Shown: positions 7,002-13,960 of the stretch, piece after piece | Layout of the letters: every line of letters starts with the position of its first letter | Position numbering within the stretch: position 1 is the stretch's first letter | Notes under the pieces: generated by a model | What the model saw: only the letters and a program-made list of their open reading frames with translations | Database searches by the model: none | Told to the model about the DNA's origin: nothing | Assembly (NCBI GenBank): GCA_036505615.1 | Contig: DASXTB010000473.1 | Location: 1 to 17,185, forward strand | Direction of reading: 5' to 3' | Origin: DASXTB01 sp036505615 | GTDB lineage: Bacteria > Acidobacteriota > UBA6911 > JACQSX01 | Length of the DNA stretch: 17,185 bases | Position numbers and translations under genes: made by a program

Positions 7002-8447
7002 ATGATTGAAGCTGGCCGTTACAAAAAGCTGCGCATCTTTTTGACACTTCTAGGAGATATCGTCGTAGTGGCGCTGGCCTATGTGCTGGCATTTTATCTG
7101 CGCGCCACCATACGGCTTCCACTCGTCCAGGACTACATGCCGTTTGAGCGCTTCTTTGAGGTGAGGCATTACTGGTGGGTTCTGTTTGGTACGCAAGTGG
7201 GGCTGCTCTATTTCTTTGGGCTCTATGATGTGGTCCACCAAGGTCAAAAGCGTGAGGCCCTAATCCAAATTCCCCTGGCATTGTTCATTCAAGTCCTGCT
7301 GCTGGTCTCTTTTTACTTTTTCAAAGGCTTCAGCGCCGTTCAGTCAGCGGGACGACAGGAACTGTACCCGCGCACAGTATTTATCTTCTTCTACTTCATG
7401 AACTGCGTGCTGGTTTACGGCTGGCGCCTCTTAATTTTTCGGTTTCTGGCGAGGCCGGCCTACAAACGCGTTTTGCTGTACGGCGTTGGAAAGACGGCTC
7501 GCGAATTCATCCGGAATGTGGAAGCGAATCCCTTCCTCGGCTTGAAGGTTGTCGGCCTGGTCGAGGACACACCGAGCTCCGAGGCTGGAAACGGTCCCGG
7601 GCCCGCCGTCGGCGAAGTTTCCGGATATCCCGTCCTGGGGAGAAAAGATGATCTGGTGAAGGTGGTCGAACAGCAGCAGGTCGATGCCATCATCATGACC
7701 CCCACACGATCCTGGCAGGACGAGCTGATCGAAGCAGTCAGCCGCAGCGAACAGACCAACGCCAATATTTTCGTGGTTCCTTCCGTCTTTGAAATGCTGA
7801 TCAGCAAGATGCAGCATCTCCAAATCCAGGATATTCCTCTTGTCGAAGTGGTGAAGAATCCCACAACGGATGCCCGTTTTTACACTAAACGGGTCATCGA
7901 CATTTTCTTTTCTGCGCTTCTGCTGGCTCTGCTGTCTCCTGTGTTCTTTTTGGTTGCACTGGTCATCAAGGTTTCTGGTCCAGGGCCGCTGATTTACGTT
8001 CAGAAACGAGTGGGGAAAGACGGTGCGCTCTTTTCCGTCTATAAGTTTCGCACCATGGTTCCCGACGCTGAGGCCAACACCGGCGCCATTCTGGCCTCCG
8101 AAGATGACGTACGGGTTACGCAGTCCGGGAAGTGGCTGCGTCGTTTCCGCCTCGACGAGCTGCCGCAACTGGTGAATATACTGCAAGGCGACATGAGTTT
8201 TGTCGGCCCACGGCCGGAGAGGCCTGAGTTTGTCAACAACTTTGCCGAGTTAATCCCCGGCTACCGCGAGCGCTTCAAGATGAAACCGGGCGTCACGGGT
8301 CTGGCTCAGGTGCACGGCGAATACCACACTTCTCCGGAGATGAAGCTGCGATATGATCTGGCCTACATCTACAATCACAACCTGCTGATGGATCTAATGA
8401 TTGTGCTATCGACAATCAAAATCATGCTCACCCGGCGGGGCGTCTAG
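7002..8447 (+). CDS. Polyprenyl-phosphate sugar-1-phosphate transferase (WbaP/PHPT type)
   Basis: A 481-residue membrane enzyme that starts the polysaccharide by moving a sugar-1-phosphate from a nucleotide sugar to undecaprenyl phosphate on the inner face of the membrane. Four hydrophobic segments come first (about 12-33, 57-74, 88-107, 124-146). A Rossmann-like CoA-binding-type domain follows (KRVLLYGVGKTAREF, 155-169). The catalytic bacterial sugar transferase domain begins with the membrane re-entrant segment at 297-323. Signature motifs are present: KFRTM (348-352), RLDELPQL with the catalytic Asp-Glu pair D385-E386 (383-390), FVGPRP (400-405) and KPGVTGLAQV (428-437). Length is normal and the frame is free of insertions. 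The ATG has no Shine-Dalgarno sequence because a heptamer array lies directly upstream. Glucose or galactose are the commonest substrates in this family, but specificity is not readable. Confidence 0.96.
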   Translation: MIEAGRYKKLRIFLTLLGDIVVVALAYVLAFYLRATIRLPLVQDYMPFERFFEVRHYWWVLFGTQVGLLYFFGLYDVVHQGQKREALIQIPLALFIQVLLLVSFYFFKGFSAVQSAGRQELYPRTVFIFFYFMNCVLVYGWRLLIFRFLARPAYKRVLLYGVGKTAREFIRNVEANPFLGLKVVGLVEDTPSSEAGNGPGPAVGEVSGYPVLGRKDDLVKVVEQQQVDAIIMTPTRSWQDELIEAVSRSEQTNANIFVVPSVFEMLISKMQHLQIQDIPLVEVVKNPTTDARFYTKRVIDIFFSALLLALLSPVFFLVALVIKVSGPGPLIYVQKRVGKDGALFSVYKFRTMVPDAEANTGAILASEDDVRVTQSGKWLRRFRLDELPQLVNILQGDMSFVGPRPERPEFVNNFAELIPGYRERFKMKPGVTGLAQVHGEYHTSPEMKLRYDLAYIYNHNLLMDLMIVLSTIKIMLTRRGV

Positions 8448-8450
8448 GAG

Positions 8451-8627
8451 ATTTCGGATTTCGGAATGCGGATTGAGGAATGCGGATTGCGGATTTCGGA
8501 TTGCGGATTTCGGATTGCGGATTTCGGAATCCCCTTCCAAGCCAATAATCCACAGGTCTGACGTTGAAGGAGAAACGAATCCGCATTCCGCATTCCGAAG
8601 TCCGCAATCAATCTATGACTGCGGATT
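8451..8627. repeat. Inverted heptamer arrays at a convergent gene junction
   Basis: GCGGATT/TCGGATT/GCGGAAT units (8451-8530) face the complementary ATCCGCA/ATTCCGC units (8578-8627) across about 47 nt. The pair lies between the stop of the WbaP-like gene (+) and the end of a GT2 gene (-). The last GT2 codons (NPQS) come from the right array. As RNA it could fold into a long imperfect hairpin from either direction, so a two-way terminator is possible; there is no clear U-tract. Confidence 0.85.
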
Positions 8628-9509
8628 CCGAGAAAATGGCGCGGTGACCAGACTCACCAGAAGGCGCGACAATCCCAGCACCCAGATGCCGATATAGGTG
8701 GCGCTGTTCTGCCACAGGGATCGCTGCGGGTAGTAGTGCTTCCTGTAGAAGAGCCACATGGCATTGTAGAAGTGATAGAGTGAGGCATAACGCCGGCTTT
8801 TGGTGCTTTGACCTTTTAGATGCTTGATGACCAGCTGCGGCCAGTAGACGACGCGTTTTCCCGCTTTTGCCGTGCGTAGGCAGAAGTCCAGATCCTCACC
8901 ATAAACAAAAAATTGCTCGTCGAGCGGACCTGCCTCTTCGATCAACCGGCGCGGAAACATGAGAAAAGCGCCGGAGACGGCTCCCACATCAACCGTTTCA
9001 TCTTCATTGGCATAAGTCAGATTATAGGCCGCGAAGGTGGGACTGCGTGGAAAGAGCCGGCTCAGGCCGGCGAACCGAAAAAACGCCGAACGCATGGTGG
9101 GAATAGAACGGCGGCAAGCCGCCTGCAGCGATCCGTCCTCGTTTAGAACCTTGGCTCCCAGAATCCCGACATCCGGGTGAGTTTTCAAATAACGGACTGC
9201 GCCGGCCAGTGCTCCAGAAACAAAAAGAGTATCCGGATTCAAAAGAAGGATGTACGCGCCGGCCGCGGCGCGGACGCCCTGATTGCCTGCACCCGAGAAA
9301 CCGAGATTTACTGGATTTTCGATCCGTTGTACTTGGGGAAACATTGCAGAAAGGTTCTCAGCCGAGCGATCGCCGGAAGCGTTGTCCACCACGATGACTT
9401 CGTAGCGGAGGCCCTCGGCGTGGGGGGGGATCGACTGCAGACAGTCCCTTAAGCATGGCCAGGCGTTGTAGTTAATAATCACGATGCTGAGTTCCGGGGG
9501 ATTTACCAT
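8613..9509 (-). CDS. GT2-family glycosyltransferase (rhamnosyltransferase-like)
   Basis: A 298-residue inverting GT-A-fold transferase from the ATG at 9509. Motifs in order: LSIVIINYNAW, EVIVVDNASGD, NLGFSGAGNQG, LLLNPDTLF (metal-binding NPDT in place of a strict DXD), a DVGAVSGAF acceptor-site block and DEQFFVYGEDLDFCLR (the ED motif near the catalytic base). A hydrophobic C-terminal stretch (SATYIGIWVLGLSRLLVSLV) suggests membrane association. The order and the C-terminal YHFYNAMWLFYRKHY block resemble WbbL-like rhamnosyltransferases. The frame is open upstream to a TTG at 9614, but that 35-residue extension is only NPQSAIR repeats from a heptamer array, so 9509 is preferred. No Shine-Dalgarno is visible at either start. 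It probably adds a sugar to the unit begun by the neighbouring WbaP-like enzyme. Confidence 0.92.
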   Translation of the reverse strand: MVNPPELSIVIINYNAWPCLRDCLQSIPPHAEGLRYEVIVVDNASGDRSAENLSAMFPQVQRIENPVNLGFSGAGNQGVRAAAGAYILLLNPDTLFVSGALAGAVRYLKTHPDVGILGAKVLNEDGSLQAACRRSIPTMRSAFFRFAGLSRLFPRSPTFAAYNLTYANEDETVDVGAVSGAFLMFPRRLIEEAGPLDEQFFVYGEDLDFCLRTAKAGKRVVYWPQLVIKHLKGQSTKSRRYASLYHFYNAMWLFYRKHYYPQRSLWQNSATYIGIWVLGLSRLLVSLVTAPFSRNPQS

Positions 9510-9813
9510 TGCGGATTGAGGATTTCGGATTGCGGATTGAGGATTGCCGATTGCGGATTGGGGATTTGGGATTGCGGATTGAGGATTTCGGATTGCGGAT
9601 TGAGGTTGTTCCAAGTTGCCACTCGATTTGGCCGATTTAGCTTAGCCAATCAGGATTCTCCTTTAAAACCCTAATCCTAGCATCTATTCGTGTTAATTCG
9701 GGCAATTCGCGACCCCCCTACCCAAATCCACAATCCGCAATTCCTAATCCGCAATCCGCAATGTGAGGGCCCATCTTTTCATAATCTGCAGTCCAAAATC
9801 CGCAATCCGAAAT
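9510..9813. repeat. Inverted heptamer arrays in the divergent intergenic region
   Basis: GCGGATT/GAGGATT/TCGGATT units (9510-9606) are followed by about 115 nt of other sequence. Complementary AATCCGC-type units then run at about 9725-9761 and 9783-9813. A degenerate decamer patch (ATTCGTGTTA ATTCGGGCAA TTCGCG) lies at about 9686-9711. This fills most of the space between the minus-strand GT2 gene and the plus-strand cupin-like pair, so any divergent promoters must lie within or between the arrays. I could not pick convincing -35/-10 boxes. Confidence 0.85.
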
Positions 9814-9842
9814 AGGCCCAACTGTTCCATCTAACTACTACA

Positions 9843-9861
9843 GTTTTGCAAATGCCAAAAC
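9843..9861. promoter_or_regulatory. Small dyad upstream of the cupin-like pair
   Basis: GTTTTG (9843-9848) and CAAAAC (9856-9861) form a perfect 6-bp inverted repeat with a 7-nt centre, about 60 nt before the first cupin-like gene. The size and position would suit an operator, but a chance dyad of this length is quite possible. Confidence 0.25.
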
Positions 9862-9920
9862 AGCTTGCCAGACAGTCGGCCGGAGTTTAGGCTTTCCAAG
9901 AACCGCAAAATCTCCCGTTT

Positions 9921-10547
9921 ATGCGACCCGTCTTGCAATTAATGAACAAAGTAAATCAACTGGGAGCTCAACAACGCCGTGACATCCTCGCGTTACTGGA
10001 GATTCTGCGAGGCCAGGACGGCTGCGAGCGGGAGGTAATACATATCCTGCCCCGCCAGTTCCCGGCTGGGTATCTCGACGTCTGGGCACAGGCACTCGGT
10101 GGGCAGGTTAAGGAACTTTCAAGGTTCTTTCGTGGATCGACTTCCCATGTCTCATTGCTTCGCGCTTCGTTGGTAAATCTTCAGAGCGACAGCAGTGTTC
10201 TGATCTTTGCCGTCCTCTTCTATCAGGATGTTTGGCTCGATGAACTGGTCCAAACAGACGTTATGGAAACCTTCTATGTTACCCAGGGGCATCTGGAACT
10301 CACGTCCTGTTTAACCAGGGACGATCTCCGGTTTCGGTTGGGCGCAGGGGACGCCAGCCAGGTCTACCCCGGCAAACCCTACAGACTATTTGCAGAACTG
10401 GGGACGCAGGTGATCGTGGTGCATCAGCCGCTGCCTGAGAGCGAGTGGGGAATATGGATGGGGAACGAAGAATTGACTGGCCTGCAGTCGCCATCCAGAG
10501 TGAAGCGACGAAAGATTCATGAAGGCGGAAGATCTGGAACTGCTTGA
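9921..10547 (+). CDS. Unrecognised protein with helical N-terminal half and cupin-like C-terminal half
   Basis: I do not recognise this 208-residue soluble protein. Residues 1-90 look helical (DILALLEILRG, VWAQALGGQVKELSRFF). Residues about 96-172 have the alternating pattern of a small beta-barrel: TFYVTQGHLELTS, then FRLGAGDASQVYPG, then TQVIVVHQPL. That fits a cupin fold, but the two-histidine metal motif is missing. It is followed by, and overlaps by 29 bp, a gene of the same architecture. Alignable blocks are TFYVTQGHLEL with TFYLLKGRAQI and FRLGAGD with WTVTEGD. Neither the ATG at 9921 nor the in-frame ATG at 9942 has a clear ribosome site. Position among glycosyltransferases suggests a link to polysaccharide assembly or its regulation; no reaction can be assigned. 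Confidence 0.7.
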   Translation: MRPVLQLMNKVNQLGAQQRRDILALLEILRGQDGCEREVIHILPRQFPAGYLDVWAQALGGQVKELSRFFRGSTSHVSLLRASLVNLQSDSSVLIFAVLFYQDVWLDELVQTDVMETFYVTQGHLELTSCLTRDDLRFRLGAGDASQVYPGKPYRLFAELGTQVIVVHQPLPESEWGIWMGNEELTGLQSPSRVKRRKIHEGGRSGTA

Positions 10548-11079
10548 GAAATTAGGAGCCCTGGATTCAAAAAGTCTTCGGGACATCAGCGGTCTGGTCG
10601 ATATTCTCCTCTGTCAGAGCAGCCGGGAGATAATCGGAAACCAGTGTGAAAGCGAGCTTGGCACGGTTTGCAGACTCTTTGATTTCCCGCCTGAAGACCT
10701 CCGCAGTTTTCTTCTTGGATTAAAAACTTTGCTCAGCTCGTCCAAGGCCGAAGTGCGAAACCTCCTCGCCGCATCGGACTTCTGTTTGATGTCCTGGGTC
10801 TTCAAAAGTTCCTGTTGCTTTGATCTCTCATGCCAGTTCCACTTTCCTTTTACGTTTTATTTGTTAAAGGGAAGGGCGCAGATTTGCGTCACCTCCAGTG
10901 AGGATGTCGAGGATTGGACAGTGACCGAAGGCGATGTATTTCAGTCGTCGTTGTCGCGGAGTTTGCGGTGCTATTTTCACGCCGGCAGTAAAGCCATTTT
11001 CTTCGATTTTCCGTTCTTTCGCGGATATCGAAGGTCGACGCGCTTCTTCCGCCAAAGAAGGATTGAGGATGTCGAATGA
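10519..11079 (+). CDS. Unrecognised cupin-like protein, paralogue of the preceding gene
   Basis: A 186-residue protein of unknown function whose start lies 29 bp inside the preceding gene, implying translational coupling. The helical N-terminal half (LRDISGLVDILLCQSSREII) aligns with ILALLEILRGQDGCEREVI of its neighbour. Residues about 91-167 repeat the beta-barrel pattern TFYLLKGRAQICVTSS, W-T-V-T-E-G-D-V-F, SKAIFFDFPFF. It is cysteine-rich in the middle (FKSSCCFDLSC, 95-105), unlike its partner. The metal-binding histidine motif of enzymatic cupins is absent. The final residues (RRIEDVE) run into a heptamer array, and the stop is the TGA of a GAATGAC unit. A heterodimer with the first protein is an attractive but untested idea. 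Confidence 0.7.
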   Translation: MKAEDLELLEKLGALDSKSLRDISGLVDILLCQSSREIIGNQCESELGTVCRLFDFPPEDLRSFLLGLKTLLSSSKAEVRNLLAASDFCLMSWVFKSSCCFDLSCQFHFPFTFYLLKGRAQICVTSSEDVEDWTVTEGDVFQSSLSRSLRCYFHAGSKAIFFDFPFFRGYRRSTRFFRQRRIEDVE

Positions 11080-11218
11080 CGAATTTCGAATGACGAATTT
11101 CGAATGCGGAATTTCGAATGCGGAATCAGTGGAGATCGATTGCAAGCACTCATCCGGCATTCGTCATTCGACATTCGAAATTCCTCATTCGTCATTCGAA
11201 ATTCGACATTCGAAATTT
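11069..11218. repeat. Inverted GAATGAC/GTCATTC heptamer arrays at the second convergent junction
   Basis: The left array (11069-11127: GAATGAC, GAATTTC, GAATGCG units) is complementary to the right array (11158-11218: ATTCGTC, ATTCGAC, ATTCGAA units). The loop is about 30 nt. The left array gives the stop of the cupin-like gene and the right array gives the stop of the opposing GT2 gene. Transcripts from either side would form a long, mostly paired hairpin. Confidence 0.9.
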
Positions 11219-12241
11219 GCCCGCGACTCGGGTTCGAAGCCAGTGCCTTTCCAGAAGTGAATCCACATATTCATCGGTCACCTTCTGTTGACGCGGCAGG
11301 CGCTCACGACGCTCCAGCAGACGCTTTCTTTCTTTCCATGCTGCGCCCTTGGCTCGCAAAAAGGTAGCCGCATATCCTCGAAGCGCGAAGTAGGCGAACG
11401 AAGCAACGAAGTAGATGATCCGCAACGGCCGGTATTTCCGCAGGAGACGTGACGGCATGCTTTTCCAGACAAGCCACTCGCTGTTGCGCTGGCCGTAGAA
11501 AACAATCTTCCCCGGACTTCGCTGCAGCGTTGCGTTGGATTTATGGTAGACAATGGCCTGCGGGACGTAGAGGCATCGATGGCCTGCGAGCTGGGCACGG
11601 AAGCTCAGATCGGCATCCTCGTAGATGCAAAAAAAATCCTCATCGAATCCGTCCAACTCCAGGAGCATGGATGTTCTGTACATGGCGGCAGCGGCGCTGG
11701 CGCCAAAGACGTATTTCGAATGGGAGTGAAGCTCGGCGGGCTGAAGGTGCCCGATCTTAAATGAGGCTCCGGCGACGGGCATACCGTCCCCGGCGCTATC
11801 GAGCAAATCTCGCCTGTCAAACAAGCGCACCTGGCTGGCAAAAAAATCCGCAGGCGGATGGCTGGCCGCCGCATTCATGAGCGCGCGCAGCCAGCCGGGG
11901 TCGGCTTCCGTGTCGTTATTGAGAAGAGCCGTCCATGGCGTGTTACAGCTTCGAATGGCGCGATTGTTTCCCGCGGCAAACCCCAGATTTTGTCGCAAAG
12001 GCAGCAAGTCGACTTCAGGAAATTCGCTGCGCGCCCAATCAACCGAGCCATCTGCAGATCCGTTATCCACCAGCAGGGTTTTGAAATCCCGGAATGTCTG
12101 CCGGCGCAGCGCAGTGAGACAGGCGGGCAAATGTTCCCGGCCGTTCCAGTTCAAAACGATGACGGTGCACTGGATCGCTGGGTTGCCGATTTCGGATTGC
12201 GGAAGCGCCGGCTTCCAGCCGGCGGTCTGGAGTTTGGACAT
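11192..12241 (-). CDS. GT2-family glycosyltransferase
   Basis: A 349-residue GT-A-fold transferase from the ATG at 12241. Motifs in order: CTVIVLNWNGREHLPACL, TLLVDNGSADGS, NLGFAAGNN, ALLNNDTEADP (metal-binding NNDT), YVFGASAAAAMYR and DEDFFCIYEDADLSFR. A hydrophobic segment IIYFVASFAYFALRGYAA lies towards the C-terminus. It is related to the GT2 enzyme at 8613-9509 and would add another sugar to the repeat unit. The first 20 or so residues (TAGWKPALPQSEIG) come from interspersed palindromic and heptamer repeats, so the start codon itself seems to be repeat-derived. The frame stays open to 12442, but that extension is intergenic repeat. No Shine-Dalgarno is visible. The last residues MSNFE and the stop come from the adjoining heptamer array. 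Confidence 0.9.
   Translation of the reverse strand: MSKLQTAGWKPALPQSEIGNPAIQCTVIVLNWNGREHLPACLTALRRQTFRDFKTLLVDNGSADGSVDWARSEFPEVDLLPLRQNLGFAAGNNRAIRSCNTPWTALLNNDTEADPGWLRALMNAAASHPPADFFASQVRLFDRRDLLDSAGDGMPVAGASFKIGHLQPAELHSHSKYVFGASAAAAMYRTSMLLELDGFDEDFFCIYEDADLSFRAQLAGHRCLYVPQAIVYHKSNATLQRSPGKIVFYGQRNSEWLVWKSMPSRLLRKYRPLRIIYFVASFAYFALRGYAATFLRAKGAAWKERKRLLERRERLPRQQKVTDEYVDSLLERHWLRTRVAGKFRMSNFE
12206..12224. repeat. Short palindrome at the 5' end of the GT2 gene
   Basis: CGCCGGC-ttcca-GCCGGCG is a 7-bp perfect stem with a 5-nt loop, located inside the first codons of the GT2 gene. It lies next to a small heptamer patch (GCCGATT TCGGATT, 12185-12199). It would place a stable hairpin close to the start codon of the mRNA. 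Confidence 0.6.
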
Positions 12242-12315
12242 TTTGGGTTCGTTTTGCGACGCGCTGAAGGCCAGCCCGTCACCCGGATTTATCCACAAAC
12301 ACTCAACCCAAAGGC

Positions 12316-12625
12316 CTAGCGCGGCAGGGCTGCAACCAATATGGGCAGCGAGCAAGCCGCAGACGGAGACGCCGAAGGTGTCCAAATCTTTGCGACCCGA
12401 AAAGAATTTAATGCTAACCGTTAAATTCTTTACCGGCTGCAAAGATTCTTACACTCCCCGTGTCCCCGCGCCCGTAACGTTTTGGTTGCGACTCTGCCGC
12501 GCTAGTCTCCGTAGTACTAACCCTCAAATTCCTTGTCAGTCGCAAAGATTTCAGGCGGCGGTTTTTACTAATGACCGATGACTGATGACGAATGACGCTT
12601 TGGTTGCGGCTCCGCCGCGCCAGGT
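12316..12625. repeat. Repeat cluster in the gene-free interval after the GT2 start
   Basis: There is no gene in 12242-12650. A 24-nt unit TTGGTTGCGACTCTGCCGCG.. occurs at 12482-12505 and, slightly diverged, at 12600-12623. An inverted copy lies at 12316-12339. Between the copies are the hairpin at 12385-12447 and an ATGACCG/ATGACTG/ATGACGA heptamer patch at 12567-12597. A GTGAATAATCCAGGACTTA fragment at 12635-12653 resembles the right end of the palindrome at 1-220. Confidence 0.7.
12385..12447. repeat. Long AT-rich hairpin
   Basis: Arms of 27 nt run 12385-12411 and 12421-12447. The inner 11 bp are perfect (AAGAATTTAA against TTAAATTCTT), the outer part matches AATCTTTGC with GCAAAGATT, and the loop is about 9 nt. 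There is no gene on it. It may be an orphan palindromic repeat, or a terminator for transcripts from the right. Confidence 0.7.
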
Positions 12626-12650
12626 TCAGTGTTTGTGAATAATCCAGGAC

Positions 12651-13316
12651 TTATCCGCGCAGCGTGATTGAGCCGGGACCTACCTCTACTTTCTTCAGCC
12701 CATAAGGGAGGTCTGCGGGCTTGGAAGTATCGACGGGAGGATTTTGGCGTCGGCCCAGATAATTGATCACCTTATCGATGAAGTAAACAGGAAGGCGCAC
12801 GCTTCCAAAGTAGGCCTTTTGCAAAGCGAACTGGCCCTTGCCATCGTTGCTATTAAGGAAACCTTCCACGTAAATCTGCTTTTCGCCCGAGAGAAGGGCG
12901 CGCACCATGCGGACGGCAAAGCTCTGATCATCAACTTTCACCTTGTCGAAATCAATGGTGGTGGTGGCAGAAACGTAGTTGGGCGCGAGCAGCTTTATGT
13001 ACACGGACTTTACTCCGAATCTTGATTTGTTCTTTATGGCCTGCTGCATGTAAGCATTTACATCGCCCTCGCTCAGGCGCGCCACTTTCTCGGGCGGATG
13101 CTTGCCACGGTGGCGCAGATCGGCTTGCACGACAAACTCCTGAAGCGTATCGGCCACCTTCTCGGCCGGAGTCTTTGGCTTTGGCGGTGGGGCCACTTTC
13201 ACTACGGCCACAGCAGGCTTTTTCTTTTTTTCGACCGCCTTTTTCTTTTGGGGATAAACGGCGGAGATGCAGAGATAAAAAATGAAGCAAAGCGTAAACG
13301 ATCTGCGAAACGTCAT
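12651..13316 (-). CDS. Secreted or periplasmic protein of unknown function (LmeA/DUF2993-like pattern)
   Basis: A 221-residue protein with a signal peptide (MTFRRSFTLCFIFYLCISAVYP) and a Lys/Pro-rich linker (residues 23-50). The folded domain from about residue 51 shows RLSEGDVNAYM, then V-S-A-T-T-T-I-D-F-D, L-L-S-G-E-K-Q, G-Q-F-A-L-Q-K-A-Y-F-G-S-V-R-L-P, and ends DLPYGLKKVEVGPGSITLRG. This order resembles LmeA/DUF2993-type lipid-binding proteins, but I assign it from pattern only, at low confidence. The start is well supported: AGGAG at 13326-13330 on the minus strand lies 9 nt before the ATG, the clearest ribosome site among the host genes here. The gene has no repeat insertion. No operon partner adjoins it. 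Confidence 0.75.
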   Translation of the reverse strand: MTFRRSFTLCFIFYLCISAVYPQKKKAVEKKKKPAVAVVKVAPPPKPKTPAEKVADTLQEFVVQADLRHRGKHPPEKVARLSEGDVNAYMQQAIKNKSRFGVKSVYIKLLAPNYVSATTTIDFDKVKVDDQSFAVRMVRALLSGEKQIYVEGFLNSNDGKGQFALQKAYFGSVRLPVYFIDKVINYLGRRQNPPVDTSKPADLPYGLKKVEVGPGSITLRG

Positions 13317-13656
13317 CGATGACTTCTCCTGAGAAGCTTTGGAATAAACGAGGTCGCTATGGAAAAATAGAAACCTCTATCAATAAGAGACAAAAAATAA
13401 TAGCCCACGAAGGAATCTGTGGGAAGTTGAAAATTGGAGCCACTAATAGCGGCAAAGGCTGCAGCCAAACGGAAGGCCAAAGACTTTCCAGGCAAGCCTG
13501 TGGCTCGCCGACTGGTCTTGGCGCCTGTGAAAAAATCAGAACCGTGCCCGTCAGAGGGCGCGGCGGAAAATTTAACGAGATTTACCGAAATTTTTCTAAG
13601 TCGCTGCCGGCTCAGAGCATTTTGAGGCGCCGAGGCATTAACAGACATTCTCCCCG
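13317..13656. other. Gene-free interval between the secreted unknown and MITE copy C
   Basis: I see no convincing gene. The segment AAAATCAGAACCGTGCCCGTCAG at about 13532-13554 has a near-exact inverted partner at 13864-13889, on the other side of the MITE-like copy. The MITE therefore lies inside a wider inverted arrangement. ACATTCTCCCCGCGCG at 13645-13660 is shared with the flank of copy B. Confidence 0.5.
13326..13330 (-). promoter_or_regulatory. Shine-Dalgarno AGGAG of the secreted unknown protein
   Basis: AGGAG on the minus strand, nine bases before the ATG at 13316. It shows that the host does use ordinary ribosome sites, which makes their absence next to the heptamer arrays notable. 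Confidence 0.75.
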
Positions 13657-13876
13657 CGCGCCCTGACAACGTGTGAAGAAATTGATTTCATCTGTACGGG
13701 CGACCCTGGGTGGTCGCCCGCTGCACAATCCAGCGGATTTTTCTCGGCTCCGGTCCGAAGTGCATCCGCGGAAACTGGTTGATTTGTTGGGTCAATTCGT
13801 CAGCTACTGCGGCGAGCGGCCACGCGGGGCCGCCCCTACAATCAAATTAATTTTTTTCTCACGTTCTGACGGGCGC
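13657..13876 (+). mobile_element. MITE-like element, copy C, with ~50-bp terminal inverted repeats
   Basis: This copy shows the termini best. GCGCCCTGACAACGTGTGAA at the left pairs with the complement of TTCTCACGTTCTGACGGGCGC at the right. Matching continues inward through AAATTGATTTCATCTGTACGGGCGACC against AAATTAATTTGATTGTAGGGGCGGCC. Internal hairpins are GGGCGACC-ctgggt-GGTCGCCC and the more diverged GAGCGGCC/GGGCCGCCC pair. No coding content; the mobilising transposase is not in the window. Confidence 0.82.
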
Positions 13877-13960
13877 GGTTCTGATTTTTGGGTCTTTTGC
13901 CGCCGGGGCCAGGATTGTGGCGGGAAATGCGCACGCAGCGTCTAAGCCATTCTCGGCGGA

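Noticed and set aside
8401..8697. Frame rich in RIADFGLRI after the WbaP-like gene
   Set aside because: Heptamer array translation overlapping the real gene end.
12242..12442. Upstream extension of the second GT2 gene
   Set aside because: Covers inverted and hairpin repeats and has no conserved residues before the GT2 domain.
13434..13625. Lysine-rich 63-residue frame MEPLIAAKAAAKRKAKDF
   Set aside because: TTG start with no good ribosome site; part of the sequence is an inverted repeat, so coding is not supported.
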